DNA from: Oxytricha trifallax
Lineage: Eukaryota > Ciliophora > Spirotrichea > Sporadotrichida > Oxytrichidae
Direction of reading: 5' to 3'
DNA: 64,000 nucleotides
Assembly (NCBI GenBank): GCA_000711775.1
Contig: ARYC01017293.1
Coordinates: 1 to 64,000 of the forward strand
Positions within the stretch are counted from its first letter, which is position 1, and each line of letters opens with the position of its first letter. A program made the position numbers and the translations under genes. Below are positions 12,701 to 23,900 of this stretch, one piece after another. The notes below the pieces were generated by a model. The model did no database searches and was not told the DNA's origin. It worked only from the letters and a program-made list of their open reading frames with translations.

Positions 12701-14049
12701 ATCCTTTAAAGTCGTTTCTTCCCAAACAATGTTCCATATCTCTAATTGCTTCTTTGAATTGTTCCTTGGTGTCCAAATATGCGCTGTTGATGCTTGATAT
12801 GTTATTCTTAACAGCCCATTATGGAGGTTGCTTGGTACCAATTCTTTGTTTTGATTTATCTCTCTAATTTATCTTCAAAACATTTTCTTATCGGTTATTC
12901 TAAGTACTCTGCTTTTATTTCTTTGCCCTCTTCTATGAACGTTTTCCAACATATTTTCTCACGTCTGATATCTTTATTGTCTTTTCTCTATCTGTCATCT
13001 TCAGATCGTTTTCGTGAAATTTTATCTTTAGTTTTACTTAAAGTAATTTGTGGTCTGTTAATCTTAGTTAATCTAATTCCCATTAGATAGTTTCTACATT
13101 TGAGAAGATTTAATCTAGTTAATTGCCTCTTGTGTGAGTCTCCACTCCTTCCGGTATTGATTCTTTTAGTCCTTCTTTCCTTAGTCTTTTGCCTAGTTCT
13201 TTGATGTGGAAGTTGAAGTCTCCCATCACTATTAGTCTTTGTTTATCACATTTTTGCTTTATTGATCTTATTATGTAAATGACTCTGTTCTAAAGTTCCT
13301 TCACTTCCTCATTTTAATACGGCTGTATGTATAAGGTTATTATATGTAAGGGGTAACCTTCGATATTCAAAATGTTCCATGTCAAATATTACTTTTGTGT
13401 CTTTACTGTCTTCATTTAAAACTTCCCATTGTTGAGGGTTATAATCCCTCCATTTCTAGCAAGTTGTGTTTGTGTCATATTTTGATTAATATTACCAAAT
13501 ATTTTTTATAACCTCGTTTCTACGAGGCCTATGAAATCTGGCTTTTTTTCTTCTATCTCCCTCATTATTTAGTCTACTTCAATTTGGAGTTCCATCCTCT
13601 TACGTTTTGTATGCATATTTTTAGTTCCGTAAATTGTGCTGCAATTTGTCTTTTGTTATTTATTGCTTCTATCCTTCTTTTTCTTCGATGGTTTTCCGCA
13701 AATCTTTTGTTTCTTCTGACCCATCCATCAGCTTCTCTCTGTGGTTGAAAGAAATGAAGCTGTCGATTGTTTTCTATTGGAATAGAAAATTTGTTCAAGT
13801 ATTTGTAGTTATTATTATTACTAACTTGAGTGTTTAAGTCTTTTTACAGTTGATTGGCTTGAGCTCGTTTTGAATATTCAAAATAATCTTAGATCATTTT
13901 TTATTGCTGTTGTTTCGTGCATTCCTCACTTTTTAAGTATACGGGTAGTTTCCTTCTCTCTCCAGTAACCTTTGCTTTTTCTTCCATCTTGTTCCCGCTC
14001 AGTCTCCCTCTCTTTTTTTTATTTAATTAATTTATTTATTAAAGTATTA
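9760..14049 (-). mobile_element. full-length APE-type LINE retrotransposon
   Basis: The element is 4.29 kb, lies on the minus strand and is bounded by the 14-bp duplication AAAAATTTAACATA. Its 3' end, at the left, is a (TATC)n-like tail rather than poly(A). It encodes one long protein with an endonuclease followed by reverse transcriptase. It sits in very AT-rich DNA that could be an intron of a plus-strand gene. Few breaks and an exact target duplication suggest a recent insertion. Confidence 0.9.
9851..13987 (-). CDS. LINE protein: APE endonuclease and reverse transcriptase
   Basis: The frame starts at the ATG at 13987 and ends in TGA at 9851-9853, about 1,378 codons. It has a basic N-terminal region of about 130 residues, then the endonuclease start ICIQNVRGWNSK, then EKKPDFIGLVETRL, MGDFNFHI at about 13.21 kb and a RGNQLDQIFSN block near 13.1 kb. 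Reverse transcriptase motifs follow: FIDLQKAYDSVW at about 12.02 kb, KGVTQGSRLSPMLF at about 11.86 kb and the catalytic FADD at about 11.77 kb. A charged C-terminal domain of about 600 residues has no motif I can name. Frame changes near 13.57, 13.43 and 13.32 kb break the endonuclease part, and others probably exist. No separate ORF1 is seen, so RNA binding may lie in the basic N terminus. Confidence 0.85.
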
Positions 14050-14063
14050 AAAAATTTAACATA
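14050..14063 (+). repeat. LINE target-site duplication, 5' copy
   Basis: This is the second copy of AAAAATTTAACATA, matching 9746-9759 exactly. Confidence 0.85.
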
Positions 14064-14141
14064 TTATAATATTTATAAAAATTACATAATTTGTATCATA
14101 TATATATATCTACAAATCTAACAAGTTTTTTGTTTTTATAA

Positions 14142-16097
14142 TGGAGATGCTTCAGATGATATGAGTGTTAATATGGTGAACGATTTGAGCATTAAAAACA
14201 GTCCCCAAAATATAATATACTCAAGCCTTAAGAAGAAGTGAGAGTTTGATGAATATCAGCAGCATTAACAATATGCTAATAAATTGCAAATACAGCATTC
14301 TTATGATTTGTTAAGAAGATCCAGATCAAGAAGCCAAACTGATCACAATAAAGAAATGAAAAATGCTAAGAATTCCGCATCCCTAAGCAATTTAATGATT
14401 TAGCAGATGAAAAATGTGAATGGAGTTGGCTTAAACGGATCTTTGATATCTGGAAGAGATATAAGAGACTACAACGGCACTTAAATTATATAAGATGCCT
14501 AACCTATTAATGCCTATAGAGACGATTATTCTTCTTCAGACTTAAGACTATAAGAGGTAGGAAATGAATGTGAAATTGATTGACCAGCAAGTTTAGAGCG
14601 TAAATATTGAGATCACCGAAGAGACCTTAAAATATAGTGTAATAGGAAATTCCCTCTATTAAAATATCTGAATTAAAAACCTAGCAATCTTTGAGAAGTT
14701 TACCTAGGACCTCTTTTGGTATGTTTGACTAATCTAGATTATTTAATTAAGGCCCAAGATATTCTAATATCTCTGGTTTAACTTTTTTCATTTCTAATAA
14801 AGTATTTAAGTACTATTGTAAATTATAGTAGCATTCAATTTTAATTTTATTCTAGAATTATAATAAAAAAACAAAACTGTTCCTGAATCAATCGAAAACT
14901 TTAGCCATAGTTAATCCCCTACATCTAAACTCCATAGCGCAAAATTAACCCCTTTAATAAATTAACTTTAATATAAAGTTGGCCAGAATGAATAAATTTC
15001 TCCTTTTAGAGGGTCCCCATAATCTAAATCTCAATTCACTTTTGAATTGACTTCAATTTTTTAAGATAAAAAATTAACAAGTAATAAACAGATTTGATAG
15101 TCAAAAAACCATGTAGCAAAGTTGATATGTCTAAAAGGTCCCTTAAGAACATTCATAAATTTATTAATATTTTGTTATTAAAATCGCATTAAAGTGTATG
15201 AAAAAATTAATGTTTTAAAATTATTCCTAAATTATTAATACTTCTACAGTGATAAACCCAGTTTTAAAATGATAGCTAACAAAGCATAGAAGTATTATCG
15301 AAACTGTAGCTGAAGTCGAGAATGAGAAAATTAAAGACAAAAAATTGAAAAATCGAAAAACTAAAACATTTTATGTTGCCTAACAATAAGCACTGCCAGG
15401 CATGAATCAAAATCAGTTTAGCTTTATAAAATAATCTAACGCTTATTTTTGATTTTAAATCATTAAAAAAAGTTCGATCTATAAAATAAATTTGATATAA
15501 TAGAATGTCAATTATTTTAATTTAGCAAAGGAGGGATGTTAGATTTTGGTACAGGACAGACCAATGATCCTTAAATACGGTCGACTTACATGCAAGCATA
15601 ATTTATTAAGAAACTTCATAATGAAGATAATGAAATCAATTCCAATGATAATTATTTGTAGAGAATCGCAGACAACCCTGTTTCTGCATTGAATTTAGAC
15701 AAAAAATAGCTCTTTATATTTAGCATTTAGAAATTTTCATAAGGTATTATATTGTTCGAATTTTTTAATATGATTATGATTTCAAAATAAAATATCGATG
15801 CTTATAAACAGATAGTTTTCAATCCAAAATCATACATTGACATAAAAAAGCGTATTAAGGTTCAAAGATAGTAAAAACTACTATAAAATGAGCTAGATGA
15901 AGAAAAAAATAGATAAACTTGAATATGATTTTTCATCCTAAAAATCTCATGACTAAAATGGGCAACCAAAAACTTTGCATGTTATTCGAAAGAAAAACTT
16001 GATTAAATAACTAATAACCAAAAAGATTAGTAGTACTGCAGGCAATTCTCCTCTAAATGCCAAAAAACCAAAAATTTTCGATACACAATTTTATTGA
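14142..16097 (+). CDS. hypothetical multi-exon low-complexity protein
   Basis: Several coding blocks on the plus strand share a composition rich in S, N, Q and K and are separated by short AT-rich GT-AG-like segments: about 14.14-14.76, 14.85-15.13, 15.28-15.45, 15.53-15.74 and 15.98-16.10 kb. The last block ends in TGA at 16095-16097 after a serine-proline-lysine tail. An in-frame TGA at about 14239 separates KNSPQNIIYSSLKKK from EFDEYQQHQQYANK, and a homopolymer frame change lies near 15.07 kb. No initiator is obvious, so the protein may begin in the 8.46-9.51 kb ORF on the other side of the LINE. I recognise no domain. Confidence 0.45.
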
Positions 16098-16243
16098 TTT
16101 AATTTTAGCATTTTTAATGGGTTTTTTACTATAAAGTTAAAAACCGCCATTCATCATAACTCTGCCATATGATCCAACCCGATAAGGTTCCGAGTCTCCA
16201 AAGAACTTAAATAGATAGAGTGTGAGCTATCAAGTATTGTTCA

Positions 16244-16459
16244 ATATATCGCTATCTAAAGATCACCGATATTCCCACTTAATGCTAAAAAACAACTGAT
16301 ACATGCCAAAAAGACAAAGGAAATGCTATTTTTTGCCCTATATAAATAAGCTATCATAATTATGGACAATGGGGAATTAATAGCAAAATCTCCAGTAACA
16401 TTAAAATCTTGTACCATAACGATAGGTTTCAGACTTATCAAGCAGTAAGTTATAAACAT
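16244..16459 (-). CDS. possible small membrane protein
   Basis: A minus-strand frame of about 70 codons starts MFITYCLISLKP and contains a hydrophobic stretch, SISFVFLACISCFLAL. The neighbouring frame over the same bases is also open and aromatic-rich, so I cannot tell which is translated, if either. It lies just outside the large foldback element at 16616. Confidence 0.2.
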
Positions 16460-16615
16460 ATAATAACGATATGAAAGGATATTTTTAAATAAATATATTG
16501 CATCTAAATAAAATTACAGTAAATAAAATCAGTACTGCTATAACATCTAATTTGAATCTTAGTTTTTTGCATTTAAAAAATTAAAGTTTAAATTTATTAT
16601 TATTCTTTTTTAATT

Positions 16616-18128
16616 ATTACTAAAATATAATTGATTTGGGGAAATTGAAAAATAAAATAAATAATTCAAATATATATTAATCTAGCTGCCACTAATTAGA
16701 GAGGTTTGTAGATCAAAATTGATTCAGTAGACTGACCGTTATGTTTAAATGTGTCTCAGTTACTAATATTGCCGGTTGATGTTAATGTGATTTCCTGAGA
16801 AAAGATATTATGCAAATTTGGCAGACGAAGTCATAAAATCTCCCGTGTATTATAGAGGATTTGGAGGATTTGGAGGATTTGCCAAGATATTTTAAGAGGA
16901 ATCAGTTTAAGAGATTTAATTATTTAATAATGATTAAAAAATTAAAATTATATATTAAAATAAATTATTCTTATAATTTGGAGGATTTGAAGGGTTTGGA
17001 GGATTTGCCACAATTAAAATAGGGCAAAAGTTAATTTTAATATGATTTGTAAGATATTAATCTATATTATTATTTAAAGCATCAGAAGCAGTAATGGCGC
17101 TGCAAAATAACTAGAGAGGTTCAGATATTCAATACATTGCAATTTACAGGCTTGTACCAGTCTTTATTAGAGGTAGATTAACAATGTAAGATTCCTTTTT
17201 GATTTATATTCTTATATAGTTTAACAAAAGAAGGATTAGGTGTATCAAGAATGTTCGCATTCATGCACGCATATATAGATCATAATGCATTCTTCGTTAC
17301 ATATAGTGCTAGAGAATATCTCAGTGAAGACTATAGCTCACTTGTTTTCAATCAATTTAAAACCCCTGGTATGACTGACAACAATTGTACTCAAACCATT
17401 CAAGAACTGAGTTCTTTTTACAATACAAACACAATCACTGTTACATTAGATAGCTCCGATTTCAATTACATAAACTACTATTATGATCAATTCCTCCCAT
17501 CAGTAATTGGTTTGTACTTCGAGCAAAAGTATTAATATGAAGATTTCAACTTTATCCAAGCTTCTGGAATCTAATTCCAAGGCTCAGCCTGTAAATTGCA
17601 ATGTATTGAATATCTGAACCTCTCTAGTTATTTTGCAGCGCCATTACTGCTTCTGATGCTTTAAATAATAATAAAGATTAATATATTACAAATCACATTA
17701 AAATTAACTTTTGCCCTATTTTAATTGTGGCAAATCCTCCAAACCCTTCAAATCCTCCAAATTTTAAGATTAATTTATTTAAATATATATTTTTAATCTT
17801 TTAATAATATATATTATTAAATAATTAAATCTCTTAAACTGATTCCTCTTAAAATATCTTGGCAAATCCTCCAAATCCTCCAAATCCTCTATAATACACG
17901 GGAGATTTTATGACTTCGTCTGCCAAATTTGCATAATATCTTTTCTCAGGAAATCACATTAACATCAACCGGCAATATTAGTAACTGAGACACATTTAAA
18001 CATAACGGTCAGTCTACTGAATCAATTTTGATCTACAAACCTCTCTAATTAGTGGCAGCTAGATTAATATATATTTGAATTATTTATTTTATTTTTCAAT
18101 TTCCCCAAATCAATTATATTTTAGTAAT
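16616..18128. mobile_element. 1.5-kb foldback element carrying coding sequence
   Basis: Bases 16616-17152 and 17588-18128 are long inverted arms around a unique centre of about 435 bases. The outer ends read ATTACTAAAATATAATTG and its complement. ATT flanks both sides (16613-16615 and 18129-18131), again a 3-bp ANT duplication. The arms have diverged by small insertions near 16.95 and 17.79 kb. Each arm contains a GGATTTGGAGGATTTG repeat that would encode FGGFGGF. The element ends 13 bases before the potassium-channel ATG. Confidence 0.8.
17094..17913 (+). CDS. protein encoded inside the foldback element
   Basis: An exon from the ATG at 17094 (MALQNNQRGSDIQYIAIYRL) splices cleanly in frame across a 34-base GT-AG intron (17186-17219). 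A unique exon follows with MFAFMHAYIDHNAFFVTYSA and a long central part, and the frame runs on into the right arm until TGA at about 17911. About 58 bases of the first exon are repeated in inverted orientation at 17589-17647. Coding sequence may also extend upstream into the left arm, where a frame includes YYANLADEVIKSPVYYRGFG. I know no family for it. The splice fit and composition argue that it is or was a real protein. Confidence 0.5.
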
Positions 18129-18141
18129 ATTACTTTTAAAA

Positions 18142-20845
18142 ATGCTTTAAACCGAGGGTGATGAGAATATGGGTCTGAATGACGCTAAATATTTCAACAA
18201 AAAAAACTAAGACTTCGAGTAAATTGGCCTCTAAGTAGACAATTACGATAAAATTTAATAATTCTAAGAAAATCTCAATGAAAAAATTAATCGAACACTC
18301 TAAAAAGCAATCAGAGCATCTGAAGACAAACTTAAAGCGTAAGTTGTACTTTTATTTGAAAATCTTGCCGAATTTGAGTTTCTAATTCTAATCTTTTTCG
18401 TCATAATATTGAAAACTAACCTGACTTTTTAGTAAACGAAGGAGACAAAAAACTTAAAGCTTCGAGGATTAAGAGAGAGAGAGCAATATACAAACATCTT
18501 AAGATAATAAATACTGTTGTAGCCTTAGTCGCTATAATCATAGGAGTTGTGACATATAACGAGGGGGGAAGTGGCTATATCTGTGAATACATTAATGACT
18601 GAAGTTGAAGTGTCCAGTCTTAATGGAAATAATGAAATAGTCACGAGTACAGAGACAGTTGATCGATATAATGTCACTTATATTTCAAATGCATAAACTG
18701 ATTAATACAGAATGGCTATGGTATTCTTTACTATTATTTTTAGTAAGTCATATAAAAATTAGGTATCTCATGAGCTAACTTAATCTGTAATTAGCTGAGT
18801 TTAAACTTTTCTCTATAGACTTCTTGATTTTGATAAGATATTAAAGGCTTTTAAAAAGAATGAAAGTTTAGAGATTAATCCCACCTAAAGCAGGCTTTTA
18901 GAGAGCAGGTTTAGTACCAAAACTTTTCTTAGAATTAATAATATGTTCGACAATATCTCCACCGTGAGTTAATTTTACTTTTAGAGGGAAACTAGATTGA
19001 GGGAGTTGCTAATATAGGTAATTTTTTGAGATTTGTATATATATTTAACCTAAACTTATATTTAGTTTTGATGCTGTTATAAGTATCTTTTAATATATTA
19101 CCATAGAATCACAAAATTATTCTCACCCTATAATTAATCAAATTAATATCATTGCACTTTGTAAAAGTTACTTGATAGTAAGAATATATTTGCACTACTG
19201 CTCGTGGAGCACGAATGCAGCGATTCGAGTGGGCAAACGGCATGACTAAAAAATAGATTTGATATTTACCATAAAAAGTGAATTGAAATATCGCCCATTT
19301 TTTATGGTTGACTTTATTATGGTTGTGAGTATATTTTATCTTGGCTTTATTATTCGTACATGTGAATTGTAAGTATTTAGAATTTTACTTAATTCTTATA
19401 GGTCTTTTGTCAGTAAAGACGGGATTGATAATGCTGATAAATTTAAACCAATTCTGAACTCTGCTTGGCTTACTATCATCACTGTGAGTTATGGAGATCT
19501 CTACCCTCAGACATTTAATTCATCACTTATATAGAATAATTCTATTCTTATAATTGCTGCTAATTTTTCGGTCGTTTCTTTGGAGTGCTATCATTCATAG
19601 CAGGAAACGTGCTAGTCTCCCTGATAGTTGTGGTACTCTCAAATGAAACAAACTTTGAACCTGCAGAAGTCAAGGCCTACAATACTTTGAAAAAGGAAAT
19701 GGCTTAGGACAAGGCTCTGGGAAGAGCAGCTGATGTAATTAGAACCAGTATGCGATTATACAAGAGTAAAATACGAAGAGATGGAAGAAGTTTCTCACTT
19801 AGATTCATTTTTACAGTCAATTTAAGTCTTAGATTAAGCTATTCAAGAATTTATTATTTATAAAATCTTTATTTTTTTGGTGCTTAAATAATAAGATATT
19901 CTAAGAATGTAAATAAGTAGGCCGAGAGTCATTCATTTCCAGCTGCTACTCTGATATAAAACATGATTGATAAACATAAAGAAGACATGGATACTATTAA
20001 AGAAGCTTATGATGAATCGCCCTCAATAGCAATGTTTATTTTCTACAATTAATAAGATTTATCCCTCTCTAAACCTAAAACTTTATGATTAAATTCATAG
20101 AAAGTATAAAAAATTTGCCATTTTTTATAATTAAAATGCGTTTGGAGCAACTACAAGATAGATTGGATAGAATGGACCTAGCAATGAGTAGAATCTCAAA
20201 TATAGAGTGTAGAATGGCGCTCTTTTTTATAGATCTAAACAATAAAGTCTAGGAATAAAAAGCTAAACTTAAAGAGATAGAGAGACTTAAAAAAGATGGT
20301 GATGCAAAGAAGTAATTATCTGGCAATCTGTCTAAAGCTAATACTGGAAATATAAGTCCGATTATTAAATTGTGAATTTCGAAATTACTTCGATTATTTA
20401 TAATGAGTAGATTTCACTTTAGGGATTTCTTAATATACCCATTTGTAATAAATCTTTAATATTTATAAGCACTACTATGTAATATATTTAAATTTCTAAT
20501 TAACTTATCAGCTGAAGATTTAGGAGATGAAGATCCACTAAGCAGACAACAAACTTACCAATCAAACGATGTTGATCCACTCACTAAAATCTTCTTTCCT
20601 CAGAAAATATTACCGTCCCTAAAAATCAATCCTCAACCCAGAAAGCCCTTAAATCGCAGAGAATTGGACAAATGGCTTAATTATAAACTCCCAAAATTCA
20701 ACTTAATACTAATAAAATCAGATCCAATAAAAATATTGGGCTTCATTTTGCATCAGAGTTGCCAAAGAAAACTTGGTATTATTTGTATCGTAACGAATTT
20801 ACTAATAATCTCAATACTGATGTATATATTACTATTTTATAGTTA
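18142..20845 (+). CDS. SK-like potassium channel
   Basis: The gene begins MLQTEGDENMG and has about seven exons. Hydrophobic segments include HLKIINTVVALVAIIIGVV near 18.52 kb and FFMVDFIMVVSIFYLGFII near 19.33 kb. The pore reads AWLTIITVSYGDLYPQT at about 19.47 kb, followed by the last helix, GVLSFIAGNVLVSLIVVV, and a basic segment (about 19.64-19.80 kb) in the position of the calmodulin-binding region of SK channels. A leucine-rich coiled coil follows (about 20.14-20.37 kb), and a possible last exon lies at 20.51-20.84 kb. The channel would conduct potassium across the plasma or ciliary membrane. An IES-like insertion splits the pore exon at 19513-19562. One extra G in a run near 18.57 kb shifts the frame. 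Confidence 0.75.
19513..19562. other. candidate IES with ATTT pointer
   Basis: The channel pore exon reads CAG ACA TTT, then 46 AT-rich bases, then ATTTTTCGG. The insertion has no GT/AG ends. The direct repeat ATTT lies at 19513-19516 and 19563-19566. Removing one repeat copy plus the insert gives a continuous frame, PQTFFGRFFGVLSF, exactly as a channel helix should continue. This is the behaviour of a non-scrambled germline IES flanked by a pointer. Confidence 0.75.
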
Positions 20846-20914
20846 ATTAATTAAAACATAAAATATAAATAGATTTATTCAACTTTATTTCAAGCATTTT
20901 AATAAAATATCAAC

Positions 20915-23900
20915 GATGAACAACCACATAAAAAGACAAAATTCCTAAAATATCAAAAAGTTTAAACAAATAATTAGAATAACAAATCTAGATTGGTTTT
21001 GAGTTAAGCGATTCATAAATTCAAAAAGCTCAAGATGATTCTAAAATATTGGACTAAAACCTTGTAATGACTTTAATTGAAGAATAATTTTCATCTTTTT
21101 CAGCTCTATATGGAATTGGTAAATCTACTGGTTAAAAATCGCTTAAATTTTTACGGTAATTTAAATGGAAATAATAACAGAGGGATTGGAATTTATAGCC
21201 AGAGTGATAACTATACAGATGAAAATTGACCTATTAAATAAGCGAAGAAAAGGAAAATGAGCGTTTCAAGTTGCATTGGTAGACTATGACAACCCTGTGG
21301 AAATATCAAAAGTAAGCGTTATTAGCAAAAAGATTAGTAAAATGCGATATAGACATCAAGAGGTGGGTTATCAAAGCAAGATACAACTGCCCACTTTAAG
21401 GATATTTTGCTTATAAATATAATGAATTTAGTTCCATGAATATAAAAAGCCCCTTTTCTTTGAAAAGGAACTCGAATTTAATTTTATCATATTGGCAATA
21501 ACATGAATCATTCACAGAAACTCTAACTAACCAATGGACAGTAAGACTATTAAAATGAATTTGAGCTACAATAAAATTTACAACAGTAACAACTCAGTTA
21601 AAATAACCTCTCTATTAATTTAAGTTAGCAGCTTGGAGTTGCTGATAGATTTAAAGAGCTACATTAGAATGAATAATCAAATTTTTCCCCTGATATTGCA
21701 AAAATATAGAAAAATTTATGGCTTATAAAAAAATAATAGAATAGTGTTTTCATGTAATAAATAGTAGTTTGATTTGTATGGATTGAATAAGGGATAAGGT
21801 AAAAGCCTAAATTTCAATATAAAGAGCGATTAAGACATAGGGGGTAGAGGTAGTGCACAACCTATAGGAAGTTCATTCAATAAACATTAGATGCTTGGGA
21901 ATCATATAATATATATTACTCATAATTTTATTTCATCATCTCATTCTCTTATCCATTTTGTAATTTATTTATCAAAGCAGTCACAGCATTCAAAACCCCG
22001 AAACCCCTTAGTGAGGTTTATAAGTGCTTTGATTAGTAGGGTAAAGTTGGGGTTTTATTAGGGTTAGTAGAGAAATTAGGCCAGTTTGCAAAATGAGAAA
22101 TAGAAATTAGCGATTTTGGGGTCTATTTATGATGAGAAATATTTAGATTTACTGCTTAAGCTTAGGTATGGTGCGAGTATTAATATAGACTAACTCAAAC
22201 CAGTTATGAATTATGCTGCTATAGCAAAGCTCCTGCGCAAGAGTGCCTCAACAGTTAGGTATCATTGCTTGTTAGCTGTTTAGCATTTCAATTCTGGTTC
22301 TTGATAACATCCTGTAAGAAAATAAAAGTTCTCTTAGCACCATATTGAATATCTCTGCGATTCTAAGACTCTTAAGTATTGGGCACATTTCCCACTTGAC
22401 TAGCGAGCTGTGATGTTTCATCGCAAGTTTCCTGACATGCGTATCTCACCATAGACTATCGCAAATATTTATTGAAGGAACGGTATTGCCTTCAAGACTG
22501 TCAATAGAGTGAAGAGAGTGATTGACTTTACTCTGCTATTTTATAGTAATAATTTAAACTATATATATGATTAAATGCAGAGGTCTGTTGATAATAACAT
22601 CAAGTTCATACACGCTGATGAAGCTGTGTTTACGTTCAACACCTTTATTAATAAGTCTTGGTACAAGAAATACGATAATATAGAAGTGTATGACTAAAAG
22701 GTTAAGGTTGTCACTCACGCAATTTTAGCTGGTATCAGTGAAGATTCAGGCTTAGAAACTTATGTTATACATCCTCGCTCTATTAAGCGAGAGCAGTATA
22801 TAGAGTTCTTACATAAGCTAAGAGATAAGTACAACGATCAAGAGATCATCCTGTTTGTTGATAACCTCTCAGTTCATAAGACTAAGGAATCTAAGAAAGC
22901 TTATAAAGAATTAAAGATAACTCCTGTGTATAACGTTCCTTACAGTCCTCAATTTAATGGAATCGAATTCTATTGGAGTTAGATTAAGACTCACTACAAG
23001 AAACTCTTGCTGTATCACCTAATGCATGATCTACCAATCGACACAGTAGACTTAATACAGAGTAGTTGCAAGAGAGTGGGTAAAGACTAGACTACGATAT
23101 GTGCAAGGAAAGGAAGAATGAATGTTTATTAATAAGTGTTAGACTTAAATGAATGAATTATTTCACATATCAAACGAACTCTTAAATGGATTCGGCTTCT
23201 CTTTCTTTGCTTCCTCTGATGCTTTACTAGGACCCATGTTTCTTCTCTTTGTACCAGCACCAGCATCAATGTTCATTTCATCAGACAATTAAACTTCATT
23301 ATAAAGTCTCTTGCTAACTTAATGAATGGTCTGAGACTTTCTCTCTCTGTGAACCTTTGCATTCTCTTTCATTAGAAATATACCAGTTCCAGGTTTCCCT
23401 AAAAAGTTATAAATCAAAGCTTACTAGAGAGATAAAGATGCTTCTTAAGCTCTGCTAGCCACGTCTCGCTTATTAGTATTCCTTGCTTCTTTTAATCTTC
23501 AGGAGAAATAGAGTAGCGTTTCTTATGAGCTTCTTCTATAATTTCTCTCAAATAATCCTCTTTGATTGTACCAAGAACACCAAAGAAGAAATTTCTTACA
23601 GGCAATTTATTTGAGAGTTACTTCTTGCTAGGAAGGTAAATAACCACTTCATCATCTTTCATTGCATCCTCGTAGAGATTTGTGACTGAAATCTCTGGGT
23701 AGTTAGGTATTTCAATCAGTTTGATTTCTATGTTTTTAAAAGCTTTCTTCTCCTCGCAGAATATTGCTTTTAAGAATGATATTTTAGTACCTCCCATCGT
23801 TGGAAGGAATAGACCAACTGTATACATCGTTGATTAACATCAATTTATTTTACCATGCTAAGTAAGGTATCGATAGAGATCCTCCTTGCTTCTGAATCTT

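Noticed and set aside
12821-13837. Plus-strand ORFs of 67-89 codons
   Set aside because: They lie antisense to the LINE endonuclease, which has clear motifs on the minus strand.
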